Positions 18,601 to 26,399 of a stretch of 64,000 bases of DNA are shown here, piece by piece; position 1 is the first letter of the stretch; each line of letters opens with the position of its first letter. The notes below the pieces were generated by a model. That model searched no databases. It was given only the letters and a program-made list of their open reading frames with translations, and was not told the origin of the DNA. This stretch comes from JASGDN01 sp049841275 (GTDB lineage Bacteria; Chloroflexota; Chloroflexia; Thermomicrobiales; UBA6265): NCBI GenBank assembly GCA_049841275.1, contig JASGDN010000072.1, positions 1 through 64,000 of the forward strand, read 5' to 3'. Position numbers and translations under genes: made by a program.

Positions 18601-21600
18601 TTCCGGTATCGGCGCTCGTGTCGTTCTCGTCGCCATCGCAGAAGATGCCGTACTGCTGGCTGGTGGACGTACTCGTGAGGCTCACGCAGAGGCCGTCCGG
18701 CAACGTGCCGTCGTTCAACGTCAGCGTGATCTCAGCCGTGCCCACCTGTGGCGGCACGGCCTGGAGGGTGAAGTCGGCAGCGGCGGTCTGATCCGCAACG
18801 ACATCGACCGCGAGTGGATCTGGCGTCTCGTATGCAGCCGGCACGGTGCTGGCCGCGACCTGGTGCTGCCCCGGGTCGACGTTCTCGACGAGGATGCTGC
18901 CGACCGTGGGATCGAGATCGGTCGGATCGTTGTCGCAGATCGCCGGACCGGCATCGACGGTGATACAGGCTCCTGCCACCGGAGTGCCATCGGCATCTTT
19001 GAAGGTCGCGCGAATATTCCCGGAGGGGATTTGTGTCGGAGATGGTGTCGCGGTAGGTTCCTGGGTCGGCGTCTCCGTTGGGGTCACCGCCGGAGTCTCG
19101 GTCGCTGTGGCTTCCTCGGTCGGGGTCTCCGTGGGGGTCTCGGTCGGTGTTGCCGTCGGCTCTTCCGTTGACGTTTCGGTTGCGGTCGGGGTCTCCGTGG
19201 GAGTCTCCGTCGCGGTCGGCTCTTCCGTTGGCGTCTCGGTGGCCGTCGGTTCCTCGGTCGGCGTTTCCGTCGGCACAACTGCGCCGCCAAAGGAGGTGTC
19301 GGTCGTCTGTCCGGCGGCCACACTCACCGGCTGCGGTTGCGCATCGAGCGCATCCTGCGGCCCCTGAATCACGCTCAGCAGGTAGTCGCCCGGCGCGATA
19401 TCCGCGAGGACGATGATGCCCGGCTGGCTGTCGGTATCCCCATCGCCGTTGTCGCAGGCGGTCGGCGGATCGGCGAACCCGATGCCGCCCGTGGTGTTCA
19501 GCTGGACGCAGATCTGCTGGCCTTCGCCCGCCCACTGCGGGACATCGACCCGCACGGAGCCGGTCGTTGCATCGGACGGGGTCTCGGTCGGTTGTTCGCC
19601 AGATGGCATCTCGGTCGCCGTCGGTTCACCCGGCGCAGTCGTGGCAGTCGCCTCTTCGGTCGGCGTGGACTCACCGGACGGCCCCAACGTGAAATCCTGC
19701 TCGGTATCCTGACCGGCTACGACATTCACCTGCGTCTCCGGCGCGCGCGCGAACTCGGCGGGACCGTCGGTCTGGCGCAGCGTGTATGGCCCGGACGGCA
19801 CGCCGTAGAAGCCGAGACGGCCATTGTTCGGCGTTGGGTCGGTCGCATCGCAGGTCTGCCCGGCAACCGCGCCCGTATTGTCGAGGATCTCGAAGCAGGT
19901 GTTCGGGATCGGGTTACCCTGGCCGTCATGCACCTCGACGATCAGGTTCCCCGGCTCACCGTACGTTGCCTCGGTCGTCGGCGATGGCGTCTCCACCCCA
20001 GTCTCGGTTGGTGTCGCTTCGACGGTCTCGGATGCCTGCTCGGTCGCCGTCGGCTCGACCGTCTCTGGCGTCTCGACGGCCTCGGTCGGAGACGGCTCCT
20101 CGGTGGCCGTCAGCTCCTCGGTTGGCGAGGGCTCCTCCGTCGGGGATGCCTCCTCGGTCGGCGTTGCATTCGACTGGAGCGTCACCGTCAGGTCGCGCTC
20201 CTGGCCAGGATCGATCTGGACCTGCTGGTCGGTGGCCAGCGTGGTGCCTTCGTTCGTGTCGGTCTGGTGGAGCATGTACGTGCCCGACGGCACGCCATAG
20301 AAGCCGATGCGCCCATTGTTCGGCGTCGGATCGGTAGCATCACACGTCTGCCCGACCTGCTGTCCGCTTCCGTCGAGCAGCTGCCAGCAGGTGTTCGGCA
20401 CCGGCTGGCCGCCCTGGTCGACGATGGTCACGACAAGATCACCGGGCTCGGCAGCCTCGGTAGCGGTCGGCGTCTGCTCTGCGGGAGAGACTGTCTCGGT
20501 CGCGCCTTCCTGGGTCGGTGTCTCGTCCCCGGATACCGCCGTTTCAGTCGCGCTCTCGGCCGTTGGCGTCTCGTCGCCGACGATGCCGCCTTCTTCGGTC
20601 GGCGTCTCTGTGGCCTGCACGGTCTCGGTTTCGGTAGGCTGGACCTCCTCGGTCGCGGTCGCCTCTTCAGTCGGTGTTTCGACCGCGGCGGACTGGATGG
20701 TCACGCTGTTGTCGCCGGGGCCGAGGTCGACATCCTGGTTCGGTGCAGCCTCCTGGCCCGACGGCGGCACAACCTCGACCACGGTGTAGGTGCCCGGATT
20801 CAGCCCCTGGGGGAAGGTGAGCGTGGTGGTGCCGCTGCCGTCGTCACAGCCCTGGTTCACGAGCGAACCGCCGCTGAGAACTTGATAGCAACCGCCAGGC
20901 AACGGATTGCCGCTGCCATCGGTGCGGTTGATGGTCAACGAACCGGCGCTGAACGTCTGCGTATTCACGATCGTGCCGGACGACGGATCGATCGTAAGCA
21001 GGACCGGCCCGTAGTCGAGCGAAGCCGACTGTTGCCCACCAACGGGCGTCGCCTGCTGATCGCCACCGGCCGGCTGTCCGTCCGCAAGCAATTGGTAGAA
21101 AAATTCACCGCCCGGAGAGTTCACGAACGTCGTGAGCATGCCGCCGTCCGGCTGCAGCGGGATATCGCCCTGATTGGTGGACAGGGTGTAGGCCTGCGCA
21201 GACGAGGTGACCACCACACTATTCGAATGCTGATCGTACTGGGCGAAGATCGCGGCCTCACCATCGGCGACAGTGACCTGACCGGCACCGCTGTTCAACC
21301 CACCGGCGCCGAAGACGTACTGGTTGCCATCCCCACCCGTGACCACGATCTGCCAGCTGTAGGAACCTGGAGAAGCAGGAAAACTCGCCTTCCAGATACC
21401 ATCGAAACTGGTCAACGAGACCTGGCCGAAATCGCCCGAGATGCTGACTGCCTGCGGCGACGAGATGACCGTTCCCGACTCCTGCGCCTTGGGATCGGTC
21501 GATTTCGGCGCACTGGGGGCGGCCGAGACATTGGCGGTCGCCAGCGGGAGGAACATCCCGGCGATCAGCACGAGCATGCTGAAGAGATGAATGACGCCAG

Positions 21601-21727
21601 CCGACGAGGCCGCGCCGCTCTTGCGCAGGCGGCGAATCGAGCGGGTCGCCACGCGTCGCACAGACGCGACATGCCCCTTCGGGAGTCGCGAATCGTCGTC
21701 TGGGAGCCGGGTCGCGACGTGGGACAT
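15671..21727 (-). CDS. Giant secreted SpaA/prealbumin-fold repeat protein
   Basis: 2018 residues, probably cell-surface. A long basic N-region and hydrophobic helix (about 45-64) form the export signal, ending near NVSAAPSA. Residues about 95-180 resemble the X25 (pullulanase-associated) carbohydrate-binding fold. I count about 14 SpaA/Cna-B-like prealbumin domains. The first four are separated by Thr/Pro/Glu linkers (about 350-440, 530-605, 695-735 and 830-915); the rest are packed in tandem to about residue 1930. Most repeats carry a Cys pair, one in a strand like GACFxL and one in xxCDxxD followed by an Asp/Asn/Gly loop, suggesting one disulfide and perhaps calcium per domain. The C-terminus has a weak hydrophobic stretch and an Arg-rich tail but no LPXTG. 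The ATG at 21727 has GGAGGAG five bases upstream. Confidence 0.85.
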   Translation of the reverse strand: MSHVATRLPDDDSRLPKGHVASVRRVATRSIRRLRKSGAASSAGVIHLFSMLVLIAGMFLPLATANVSAAPSAPKSTDPKAQESGTVISSPQAVSISGDFGQVSLTSFDGIWKASFPASPGSYSWQIVVTGGDGNQYVFGAGGLNSGAGQVTVADGEAAIFAQYDQHSNSVVVTSSAQAYTLSTNQGDIPLQPDGGMLTTFVNSPGGEFFYQLLADGQPAGGDQQATPVGGQQSASLDYGPVLLTIDPSSGTIVNTQTFSAGSLTINRTDGSGNPLPGGCYQVLSGGSLVNQGCDDGSGTTTLTFPQGLNPGTYTVVEVVPPSGQEAAPNQDVDLGPGDNSVTIQSAAVETPTEEATATEEVQPTETETVQATETPTEEGGIVGDETPTAESATETAVSGDETPTQEGATETVSPAEQTPTATEAAEPGDLVVTIVDQGGQPVPNTCWQLLDGSGQQVGQTCDATDPTPNNGRIGFYGVPSGTYMLHQTDTNEGTTLATDQQVQIDPGQERDLTVTLQSNATPTEEASPTEEPSPTEELTATEEPSPTEAVETPETVEPTATEQASETVEATPTETGVETPSPTTEATYGEPGNLIVEVHDGQGNPIPNTCFEILDNTGAVAGQTCDATDPTPNNGRLGFYGVPSGPYTLRQTDGPAEFARAPETQVNVVAGQDTEQDFTLGPSGESTPTEEATATTAPGEPTATEMPSGEQPTETPSDATTGSVRVDVPQWAGEGQQICVQLNTTGGIGFADPPTACDNGDGDTDSQPGIIVLADIAPGDYLLSVIQGPQDALDAQPQPVSVAAGQTTDTSFGGAVVPTETPTEEPTATETPTEEPTATETPTETPTATETSTEEPTATPTETPTETPTEEATATETPAVTPTETPTQEPTATPSPTQIPSGNIRATFKDADGTPVAGACITVDAGPAICDNDPTDLDPTVGSILVENVDPGQHQVAASTVPAAYETPDPLAVDVVADQTAAADFTLQAVPPQVGTAEITLTLNDGTLPDGLCVSLTSTSTSQQYGIFCDGDENDTSADTGTILMPNIPVGSYAVRLTDDSRAKIDGFQSATTATLTITVDETASVTIDIVANPAPTTGTVEISTRNNATNQLLPGACYELRPTAGGQAIKGCDNDENDLNGTVGVIRFADVPAAEFTIVMTTTPDGFKTADDQTETVEAGVLNQYDVRLDPIPATSELTVHKVDESGKALPNACFALQQNGATIETICDATDDNPGDGTVVFTDLTTGTYKLVETKSPSPDYQPSDPVTVTIVGGTNQDLTVTNTLRRGRIVVWKVDAADANKLLTGACFRLANDAHTYGPFCDGDDGTVDGRTWFNGVVPGDYTLTETAAPNGYGKADPRQVSVAPGASVRVNVANKQLPPPAETGTVQVNKVDASGKVLKGGCFRLYDGDNPVTAQFCDNSDGTNDGVILIKNAPVGTWMLRETLAPSIDFKIADDRQVVVKKDQVTVVAVPNTLKDGRIKITKVDPSGNPIQGACFDVVNDNQKAQCSDVNGVIIFTLAPGTYNLTETVAPTGYQKTADRKGIVVKPGQTTTLTIVDQLAPAPNTGSLQIVKFTCPVGNGTERTVFLGASAGNAELAKTAGCAPSVAQFNLVASNGSGGPGNVKTDANGKYQVTLVEGLYTLTETSPDLPGDQKVQLRIVKGQLTTVVTINYVAPPKPAPATINVTKYTCPSSFDGTIYDDFAQNCTATSMLTNGVTVRVAGPMNQKHVTGDSGKAGQSTFSNLTAGTYTISEDRPTTIPVGYLFCGTNAQWPADMKAVNGSLQVKIQSGQTITCQFFNIPEVPAKDTGTILVHKYICDVKTPPKGYNFEQACRLSDQQAKFQISAYNTGTKQFDAGPTARANADGILRFENLKPGTYKLVEVDGQWCHAKSNAVDSAGNLVVKPNEFAEVWIYNCVEPNTPPNTGAGPNATSDSVVGSDGIIGPVPAITDGTDATPAGPSDGPELVPDMALPVVMLGAWVNRRLRDRRRAERDVAIRSALEATIPSEERPAA
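19030..19284 (-). repeat. Degenerate tandem repeat coding the Thr/Pro/Glu linker
   Basis: Inside the giant surface-protein gene, imperfect 15-30 base units such as GTCTCGGTCGG/GGTTCCTCGG encode ETPTEEPTAT-like peptides. Similar, more diverged blocks lie at about 19960-20170 and 20445-20690. Such DNA is prone to slippage, so linker length may vary between strains. Confidence 0.75.
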
Positions 21728-22295
21728 GGAACTCCTCCGGTGGCGTGAACGCAAATCCTGTTGGGGCAAACGATCTGTCGGTTCCGGATGCGAGCGATGA
21801 TGACTGGGTGAGGGCAAGGTCGATGAGCCTATTGTCGGGCATTCGGGCCCGGATTGGATACCCGGCGGCGAGGTCTTGGCACTCGTCGGGGCATTCCTGT
21901 CCAGCCGGACACACCACATTGCATCGTCCCTGTCCACACTTCCACCCTACCACGCGTGCAACCAGCGTCAATGTCGAACGCCGCCGCTTCGATCCCTCCC
22001 CCAATCCGGACAACCTCCCCGGATCGCAAGGACGACCGCCACAACCGATCGCCCCGGATCCGGGGAAGCACGCGAGAGGTTGAGCACGGAGCATGGGGGG
22101 AACGCTCGGAACTTTCCACGACGGGAAGCTCACTGCCTCTCGCCCATCACAACGCATCATCGCGGGGGTTGGTTACAACCCTGGCGCTGGACTGCGCGAA
22201 CGGTCGCGCTGCCCGCAACGATAGCGGACAATGATCTCATGATCGTCCGTACCGCTTGGCAAGACCGGCGCGCAAGGAAGGAAACAAGGCCCACG
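21728..22295. other. Long divergent intergenic region
   Basis: 568 bases between the giant surface-protein gene (minus) and the DUF917 gene (plus). No convincing ORF. A palindrome CCCCGGATCCGGGG lies near 22054-22067, with related CCCCGGATCG nearby. AAGGAAGGA at about 22274-22282 serves the DUF917 start. Nothing else recognisable; a long regulated leader for the surface protein is possible. Confidence 0.45.
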
Positions 22296-23414
22296 ATGTC
22301 CTGGATCATCACCGCAGATCACCTCGAACGCCTCGCGATCGGCGCCGGCATCCTCGGCACGGGCGGCGGCGGCAATCCCTATCTCGGCAAGCTCATCGCC
22401 CGGCAGTTCGTCATTGCAGGCGCCCGGATCAAAATCGTGAGCCTCGACGAGGTACCGGACGATGCGCACGTCGTTTCGGTCGGCGGCATGGGCTCGCCCA
22501 CGGTCGCAGTCGAACGCCTGCGCCGGGCGGACGAATCGCTGAACGCGATGCGCGCGCTGGAAAAGCACCTCGGACGGCCCTTCACGCACATCGTCCCCAG
22601 CGAGATCGGCGGCAGCAATTCGACGATCCCGATGATCGTCGCCGCGCAGAGCGGGCTGCCGGTGATCGACGGGGACGGCCAGGGCCGCGCCTTCCCCGAA
22701 CTCCAGATGGAGACCTACATCATCTATGGCGTTCCGCCGACGCCCGGCGCGCTCTGCGACCACTTCGGGCACTCGGTCGTCTTCGACCATATTCCGGACG
22801 GCAAGACATTCGAGCGCTACATGCGCGCCGTCACGATCCAGATGGGCGGCGCGGCCGGCTACGCCTATCCGGCGATGACCGGTGTCCAGGTGAAACGGAT
22901 GGCCATTCCCGGCACGCTCTCGCTCGCGGCCGCGCTGGGCGACGCCGTCCTCTCCGCCCGGGCGAATCACACCTCACCGGTGCAGGCGGCACTGGACGTG
23001 ACCGGCGGACGCCAGCTCTTCACCGGCAAGATCGTGGATGTGCAACGACGGATGGTGGCGGGGTTCGCCCGCGGACTGGTGAAGTTCGACGGGTTTGGCG
23101 CCCACGATGGCGACGCCCTGGCGATCGATTTCCAGAACGAGAACCTGATCGCCCGGAATAGCGCCGGCAAGATCCTGGCCGTGGTGCCGGACCTGATCTG
23201 CATCATCGACACGGACACCGGCGAGCCGCTGACGACCGAACTGATCCGCTACGGCATGCGCGCGACAGTGATCGGCATTCCGGCGCCGCCCGAACTGCGC
23301 ACGCCGCGCGCCCTGCAGACAATCGGGCCGGCCGCATTCGGCTATCCGGATGTCGAATACCGTCCGCTGCCTGGTTCCTATGCCAACGTCACCCGCGAGG
23401 CGCGCGTCTCCTGA
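22296..23414 (+). CDS. DUF917-family protein (hydantoinase-like)
   Basis: 372 residues of the DUF917 (S-methyl-thiohydantoin desulfurase) family. The characteristic opening ILGTGGGGNPYLG, the VVSVGGMGSP strand, the PSEIGGSNS segment and GLPVIDGDGQGRAFPELQM are all visible. These proteins often sit beside hydantoinases or amidohydrolases and act in nitrogen-ring catabolism. The convergent nitrilase overlaps its tail by 37 bases, which may be chance or may reflect a shared role in amide/nitrogen metabolism. Confidence 0.88.
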   Translation: MSWIITADHLERLAIGAGILGTGGGGNPYLGKLIARQFVIAGARIKIVSLDEVPDDAHVVSVGGMGSPTVAVERLRRADESLNAMRALEKHLGRPFTHIVPSEIGGSNSTIPMIVAAQSGLPVIDGDGQGRAFPELQMETYIIYGVPPTPGALCDHFGHSVVFDHIPDGKTFERYMRAVTIQMGGAAGYAYPAMTGVQVKRMAIPGTLSLAAALGDAVLSARANHTSPVQAALDVTGGRQLFTGKIVDVQRRMVAGFARGLVKFDGFGAHDGDALAIDFQNENLIARNSAGKILAVVPDLICIIDTDTGEPLTTELIRYGMRATVIGIPAPPELRTPRALQTIGPAAFGYPDVEYRPLPGSYANVTREARVS

Positions 23415-24190
23415 TCCAGCAGAGTGGTGGCAGCCGGACGGTAGCGACCGATCGTCGCACGCTCGATCCGGTCGATCACGAGTTGCGGCGCGCGGTCCGA
23501 TGCGATCGCGCGCCGTTCGCCGTCCGGCCCCCATGTCCCGGAGAGGCCGCACGACTCCCATCCCTTCCCCGCACCCGTGCAATTCGCGAGCAGCGACACC
23601 ATGCGGTGATCCATCGCCCGCGCCCCGAAGTGAAGGTCGAGCCGACGGACTTCCGACACGTCGTACATGGCCGAGCAGGCGTACAGATCAGCGCCGGCAT
23701 CGCGAGCAGCCATCGCATGAGTAGGATTCGCGGCGTCGAAACAGACGGCGAGCACGACCTTCCATCCGTCGATATCCAGCGGCTGCGGTGGATAAGGCGC
23801 CGAGCAGAACCAGGCATCCTCGCTGGAGTGGACGTGCATCTTCGCAACGACCTGCGTCGCGCCGTCCGGGTGGAAGACGAAGGAGGCGATACGCCCCACG
23901 CCGCCGGCTTCCGGATCGTGCCACGCCGCGCCGATCACAGCGGTGATGCCCGTCTCGCGGCACGCGACGGCGACCGGCCTCAGCCGGGGATCGTCCGGCG
24001 TCAGCCAGAGACGCTCGTCCGCCAGTTGGTCGAGGTCGTAGCCGATGGCGGAGAGTTCGGGAAAGACGACGAGGCGAACGCCCGCTTCGACTGCCTCGTA
24101 GATCGTACGGACGGTGGCCGCGACATTGGCTTCCACATCGCCGAACATCGATTGCATCTGCGCCGCCGCCACAACGAGCGTATCCATCAT
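23378..24190 (-). CDS. Carbon-nitrogen hydrolase (nitrilase superfamily)
   Basis: 270 residues with the full catalytic triad: Glu45 in VVFPELSAIG, Lys117 in VAKMHVHS and Cys150 in LAVCFDAAN. The fold is that of amidases/carbamoylases in the nitrilase superfamily; the substrate is unknown. Two ATGs (24190 and 24187) are possible. The first overlaps the stop of the truncated MNT copy upstream (ATGA), so translation may be coupled to that remnant. The 3' end overlaps the convergent DUF917 gene by 37 bases. Confidence 0.87.
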   Translation of the reverse strand: MMDTLVVAAAQMQSMFGDVEANVAATVRTIYEAVEAGVRLVVFPELSAIGYDLDQLADERLWLTPDDPRLRPVAVACRETGITAVIGAAWHDPEAGGVGRIASFVFHPDGATQVVAKMHVHSSEDAWFCSAPYPPQPLDIDGWKVVLAVCFDAANPTHAMAARDAGADLYACSAMYDVSEVRRLDLHFGARAMDHRMVSLLANCTGAGKGWESCGLSGTWGPDGERRAIASDRAPQLVIDRIERATIGRYRPAATTLLDQETRASRVTLA

Positions 24191-24312
24191 GCTCCTGTGC
24201 CCTCCCCATTGACGGAACCGAACACCTCCAGCCGTTCGACCTCATACACCCGGGCAAGGGCGACGATCGCATCCAGATGCTCCCGGATGATCGGTGACAG
24301 GTCGGTTGTCAT
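24187..24312 (-). pseudogene. Truncated MNT-type nucleotidyltransferase (third copy)
   Basis: A 41-codon remnant that reads MTTDLSPIIREHL and then LARVYEVERLEVFGSV. It stops right after the GS of the nucleotidyltransferase signature, with the DxD and everything downstream missing. Its first residues resemble the first MNT copy (TTDLPPIIREHL at 25344-25697) more than the second. It sits 10 bases after the second HepT gene and directly abuts the nitrilase start. Confidence 0.75.
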
Positions 24313-24322
24313 CGCGATCTCG

Positions 24323-24706
24323 TCACTCACAGCATGCCCCTTCTCCATCCTTCAAGGGATCGCCTTCTGCCCCACTCAATGTACCAACAATCGAGTCACG
24401 CAGGATCGGCGGGAGCTCCGTCACAATTAGAAGGATTCGTCCATCATCAATATTGTTGTAGTCGTGAACGATGATGTTCCGGAGTGCGATCGCAGGGCGT
24501 GCGTCTTCGATCAAACTGAATGCTTCCGGATCACGCTCACGAACCCGAACGAACGCTTCACCGATGACGATCAATTTGCGTTCGACGATAATTCGGGTAT
24601 CTTCATCCCGCACATAACCAGCCGCAGAGACACCATCGATCGTCGCACTGATATAGTCGCATGCTGCCAGCGCATCGCTGAACAGATCACGAGTTCGCGG
24701 CTGCAT
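24323..24706 (-). CDS. HepT-like ribonuclease toxin (DUF86), second copy
   Basis: 127 residues of the HepT/DUF86 HEPN family, toxin of MNT/HepT toxin-antitoxin pairs. The RNase motif R-x4-H-x-Y is seen as RNIIVHDY. The start overlaps the end of the second MNT gene by 20 bases, the usual coupling. In the family, the MNT antitoxin inactivates HepT by adenylylating the Tyr of this motif. It differs considerably from the first HepT copy, so the two may not cross-talk. Confidence 0.88.
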   Translation of the reverse strand: MQPRTRDLFSDALAACDYISATIDGVSAAGYVRDEDTRIIVERKLIVIGEAFVRVRERDPEAFSLIEDARPAIALRNIIVHDYNNIDDGRILLIVTELPPILRDSIVGTLSGAEGDPLKDGEGACCE

Positions 24707-25019
24707 CGTAGATTATCCGTCGCGTCTTGGCGGCCTCGGCCCGAAACGGCTCTCGCTGGAGCGCGTCGGACAGGACCAGATCGAACGGCATCCCCAGCAC
24801 GGTTCCCAACCCATCTTCAAGCCCGACATATCGACGGAAGTCATCCAGCGGCCCCCGCTCCTTCATCTGGACGAGGAAATCGACGTCGCTGCGCTCGGGG
24901 TCGAATCGGTCCGTCATCACGGAACCGAAGACCTCCAGCCGTTCGACCTCGTAGGCGCGCGCCAAGGCCACGATCGCACCCAGGTGCTCCCGGATGATCG
25001 GCGGCAATAGCGAAGACAT
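24687..25019 (-). CDS. MNT-type minimal nucleotidyltransferase antitoxin, second copy
   Basis: 110 residues. The nucleotidyltransferase signature is intact: VFGS followed by SDVDFLV (GS...DxD). The N-terminal half is nearly identical at DNA level to the first MNT copy, while the C-terminal half differs, as expected after duplication and re-pairing with another toxin. The start at 25019 shares one base with the stop of the first HepT gene (TGATG). Confidence 0.87.
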   Translation of the reverse strand: MSSLLPPIIREHLGAIVALARAYEVERLEVFGSVMTDRFDPERSDVDFLVQMKERGPLDDFRRYVGLEDGLGTVLGMPFDLVLSDALQREPFRAEAAKTRRIIYDAAANS

Positions 25020-25366
25020 CAGCTTTCCCCTTCCAGAAGCGCCCGGCATTCCTGCGCCAGGATCGGAACGTGCTTGAGAACCGTGGTCCAGATTTGCCGG
25101 TCATCCAGCCGCCGGTACTCGTGGATGATGATATTCCGAAGCCCGATTGCCTCCGCATAGGAGGTGATGTGCTGGATGGTCCCGGGATCGGAATCGCGAA
25201 GCCGCGCCAACACTTCTCCCACCGTGATGAGATTCCGCTCGACAATCGCCCGCATATCCCGGCTTGCGACATAGTCGTCCACGTTTCGGCCCGCAACGGT
25301 CGCCTCGATGTGATCGATGGCATCGAGCACGTCGTGCAGATAGTCACACGTCCTGTTCGACGGCAT
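25019..25366 (-). CDS. HepT-like ribonuclease toxin (DUF86), first copy
   Basis: 115 residues with the RNase motif RNIIIHEY (R-x4-H-x-Y). The ATG at 25366 lies inside the end of the first MNT gene (23-base overlap), so it is translationally coupled to its antitoxin. An alternative start at 25411 would add 15 residues lacking family similarity. Confidence 0.88.
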   Translation of the reverse strand: MPSNRTCDYLHDVLDAIDHIEATVAGRNVDDYVASRDMRAIVERNLITVGEVLARLRDSDPGTIQHITSYAEAIGLRNIIIHEYRRLDDRQIWTTVLKHVPILAQECRALLEGES

Positions 25367-25697
25367 ATACCACCTGCCTCGTGGCAGCGATCGATCGCCG
25401 GAAGCGGTCACGCAGGGACTGGCTATTCATTACCAAGTCCACATCACGGCCGACAGCCGTCTGCAGGTCCCGTTCCAGATGCTGAAATCGTGCGAGGAAC
25501 GGCCCGAAGTCGTAGCCCTCGGGATACGTCGCGAGGAAATCGATATCGCTCCGGGCGGGGTCGAAGCGATCGGTCATCACGGAACCGAAGACTTCCAGCC
25601 GCTCCACCTCATAGGCACGCGCCAGCGCCACGATCGCACCCAGGTGCTCCCGGATGATCGGTGGCAGGTCGGTTGTCGTCGCAATCGTCTCGGCCAT
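25344..25697 (-). CDS. MNT-type minimal nucleotidyltransferase antitoxin, first copy
   Basis: 117 residues, leading gene of the tandem MNT/HepT array. The GS...DxD signature (VFGSVMTDRF, then SDIDFLATYP) is intact. The start is taken as the ATG at 25697 (MAETIATTTDLPP); the frame extends to 25754, but the extension is not conserved with the other copies. It reads toward first HepT, second MNT, second HepT, MNT remnant, then nitrilase. Confidence 0.85.
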   Translation of the reverse strand: MAETIATTTDLPPIIREHLGAIVALARAYEVERLEVFGSVMTDRFDPARSDIDFLATYPEGYDFGPFLARFQHLERDLQTAVGRDVDLVMNSQSLRDRFRRSIAATRQVVYAVEQDV

Positions 25698-25761
25698 GCG
25701 TTTCCTCCAGGCGGCGGCCGGCTTCCCTTCCATTGTACGGATTCGGTCCGCCATCGGAACC

Positions 25762-26304
25762 TCAGGCTCCCGCCATCTCGATCAGCTTCCGCACCGTCGT
25801 CAGGTTCCGCGCCGTGGCGGTCACCTTCAACGCCCGCTCGATCGCCGTATTCGTGAACTTCGACGCGTGGACGTTCTCGCCATAGCGCACGAAGAGGTCG
25901 CGTCCAACGATCGTCCATGCCTCGTCGCCAAGTTCCCGCTCCTGCAACACCGCGACGCCCTCCGGATCCGGCTCGCGGTCGAGAAAGACGATGTGCGCCA
26001 GCTTCGGCAGGTGGTCGAGATAGGGATAGACCGCCAACGCCGACTCCAGTTCGGCTTGGGTCCGCACGATCGCCCGCGTCTTCACGCCCATCCGCTCAAC
26101 AATCGCCGTTTCGATCTCCGCCGCCAGTGTCGCCTCGTCATGGCTGGTGGGCACGGTCGCCACGATGTTGCCGCTCTGAATGTATGTCGCAATATCCCGG
26201 TAGCCGAGGTCCCCCAACAGCGTCCGGAGATCCGCCATCGGCACCTTCGCCGTTCCGCCCACGTTCACGGCCCGCAGCAGCACGATCACCCGTTTTCCAT
26301 TCAT
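25762..26304 (-). CDS. DUF1697-family protein
   Basis: 180 residues. The family opening VIVLLRAVNVGG, the ATYIQSGNIV strand and the C-terminal TARNLTTVRKLIEMA are typical of DUF1697, an uncharacterised cytoplasmic family of about 180 residues. The ATG at 26304 begins exactly at the family start; the open frame to 26631 is antisense to the ParB-like gene and is ignored. Function unknown. Confidence 0.9.
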   Translation of the reverse strand: MNGKRVIVLLRAVNVGGTAKVPMADLRTLLGDLGYRDIATYIQSGNIVATVPTSHDEATLAAEIETAIVERMGVKTRAIVRTQAELESALAVYPYLDHLPKLAHIVFLDREPDPEGVAVLQERELGDEAWTIVGRDLFVRYGENVHASKFTNTAIERALKVTATARNLTTVRKLIEMAGA

Positions 26305-26399
26305 GCATCGTCGCCTCTCCCGAACCGAACATCCGTACGCATCCCTATCGTACCAGCGGCGCGAAGATGCGAGAATAGGGCAACACGATGGGGAGGACG

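Noticed and set aside
15194..19171. A 1325-codon plus-strand open frame
   Set aside because: It lies antisense to the giant SpaA-fold protein, is Arg-rich with no domain, and is an effect of high GC and repeat codons.
19030..19284. Possible CRISPR-like repeat array
   Set aside because: The units are in-frame, degenerate and of 15-30 bases without unique spacers; they encode Thr/Pro/Glu linkers.
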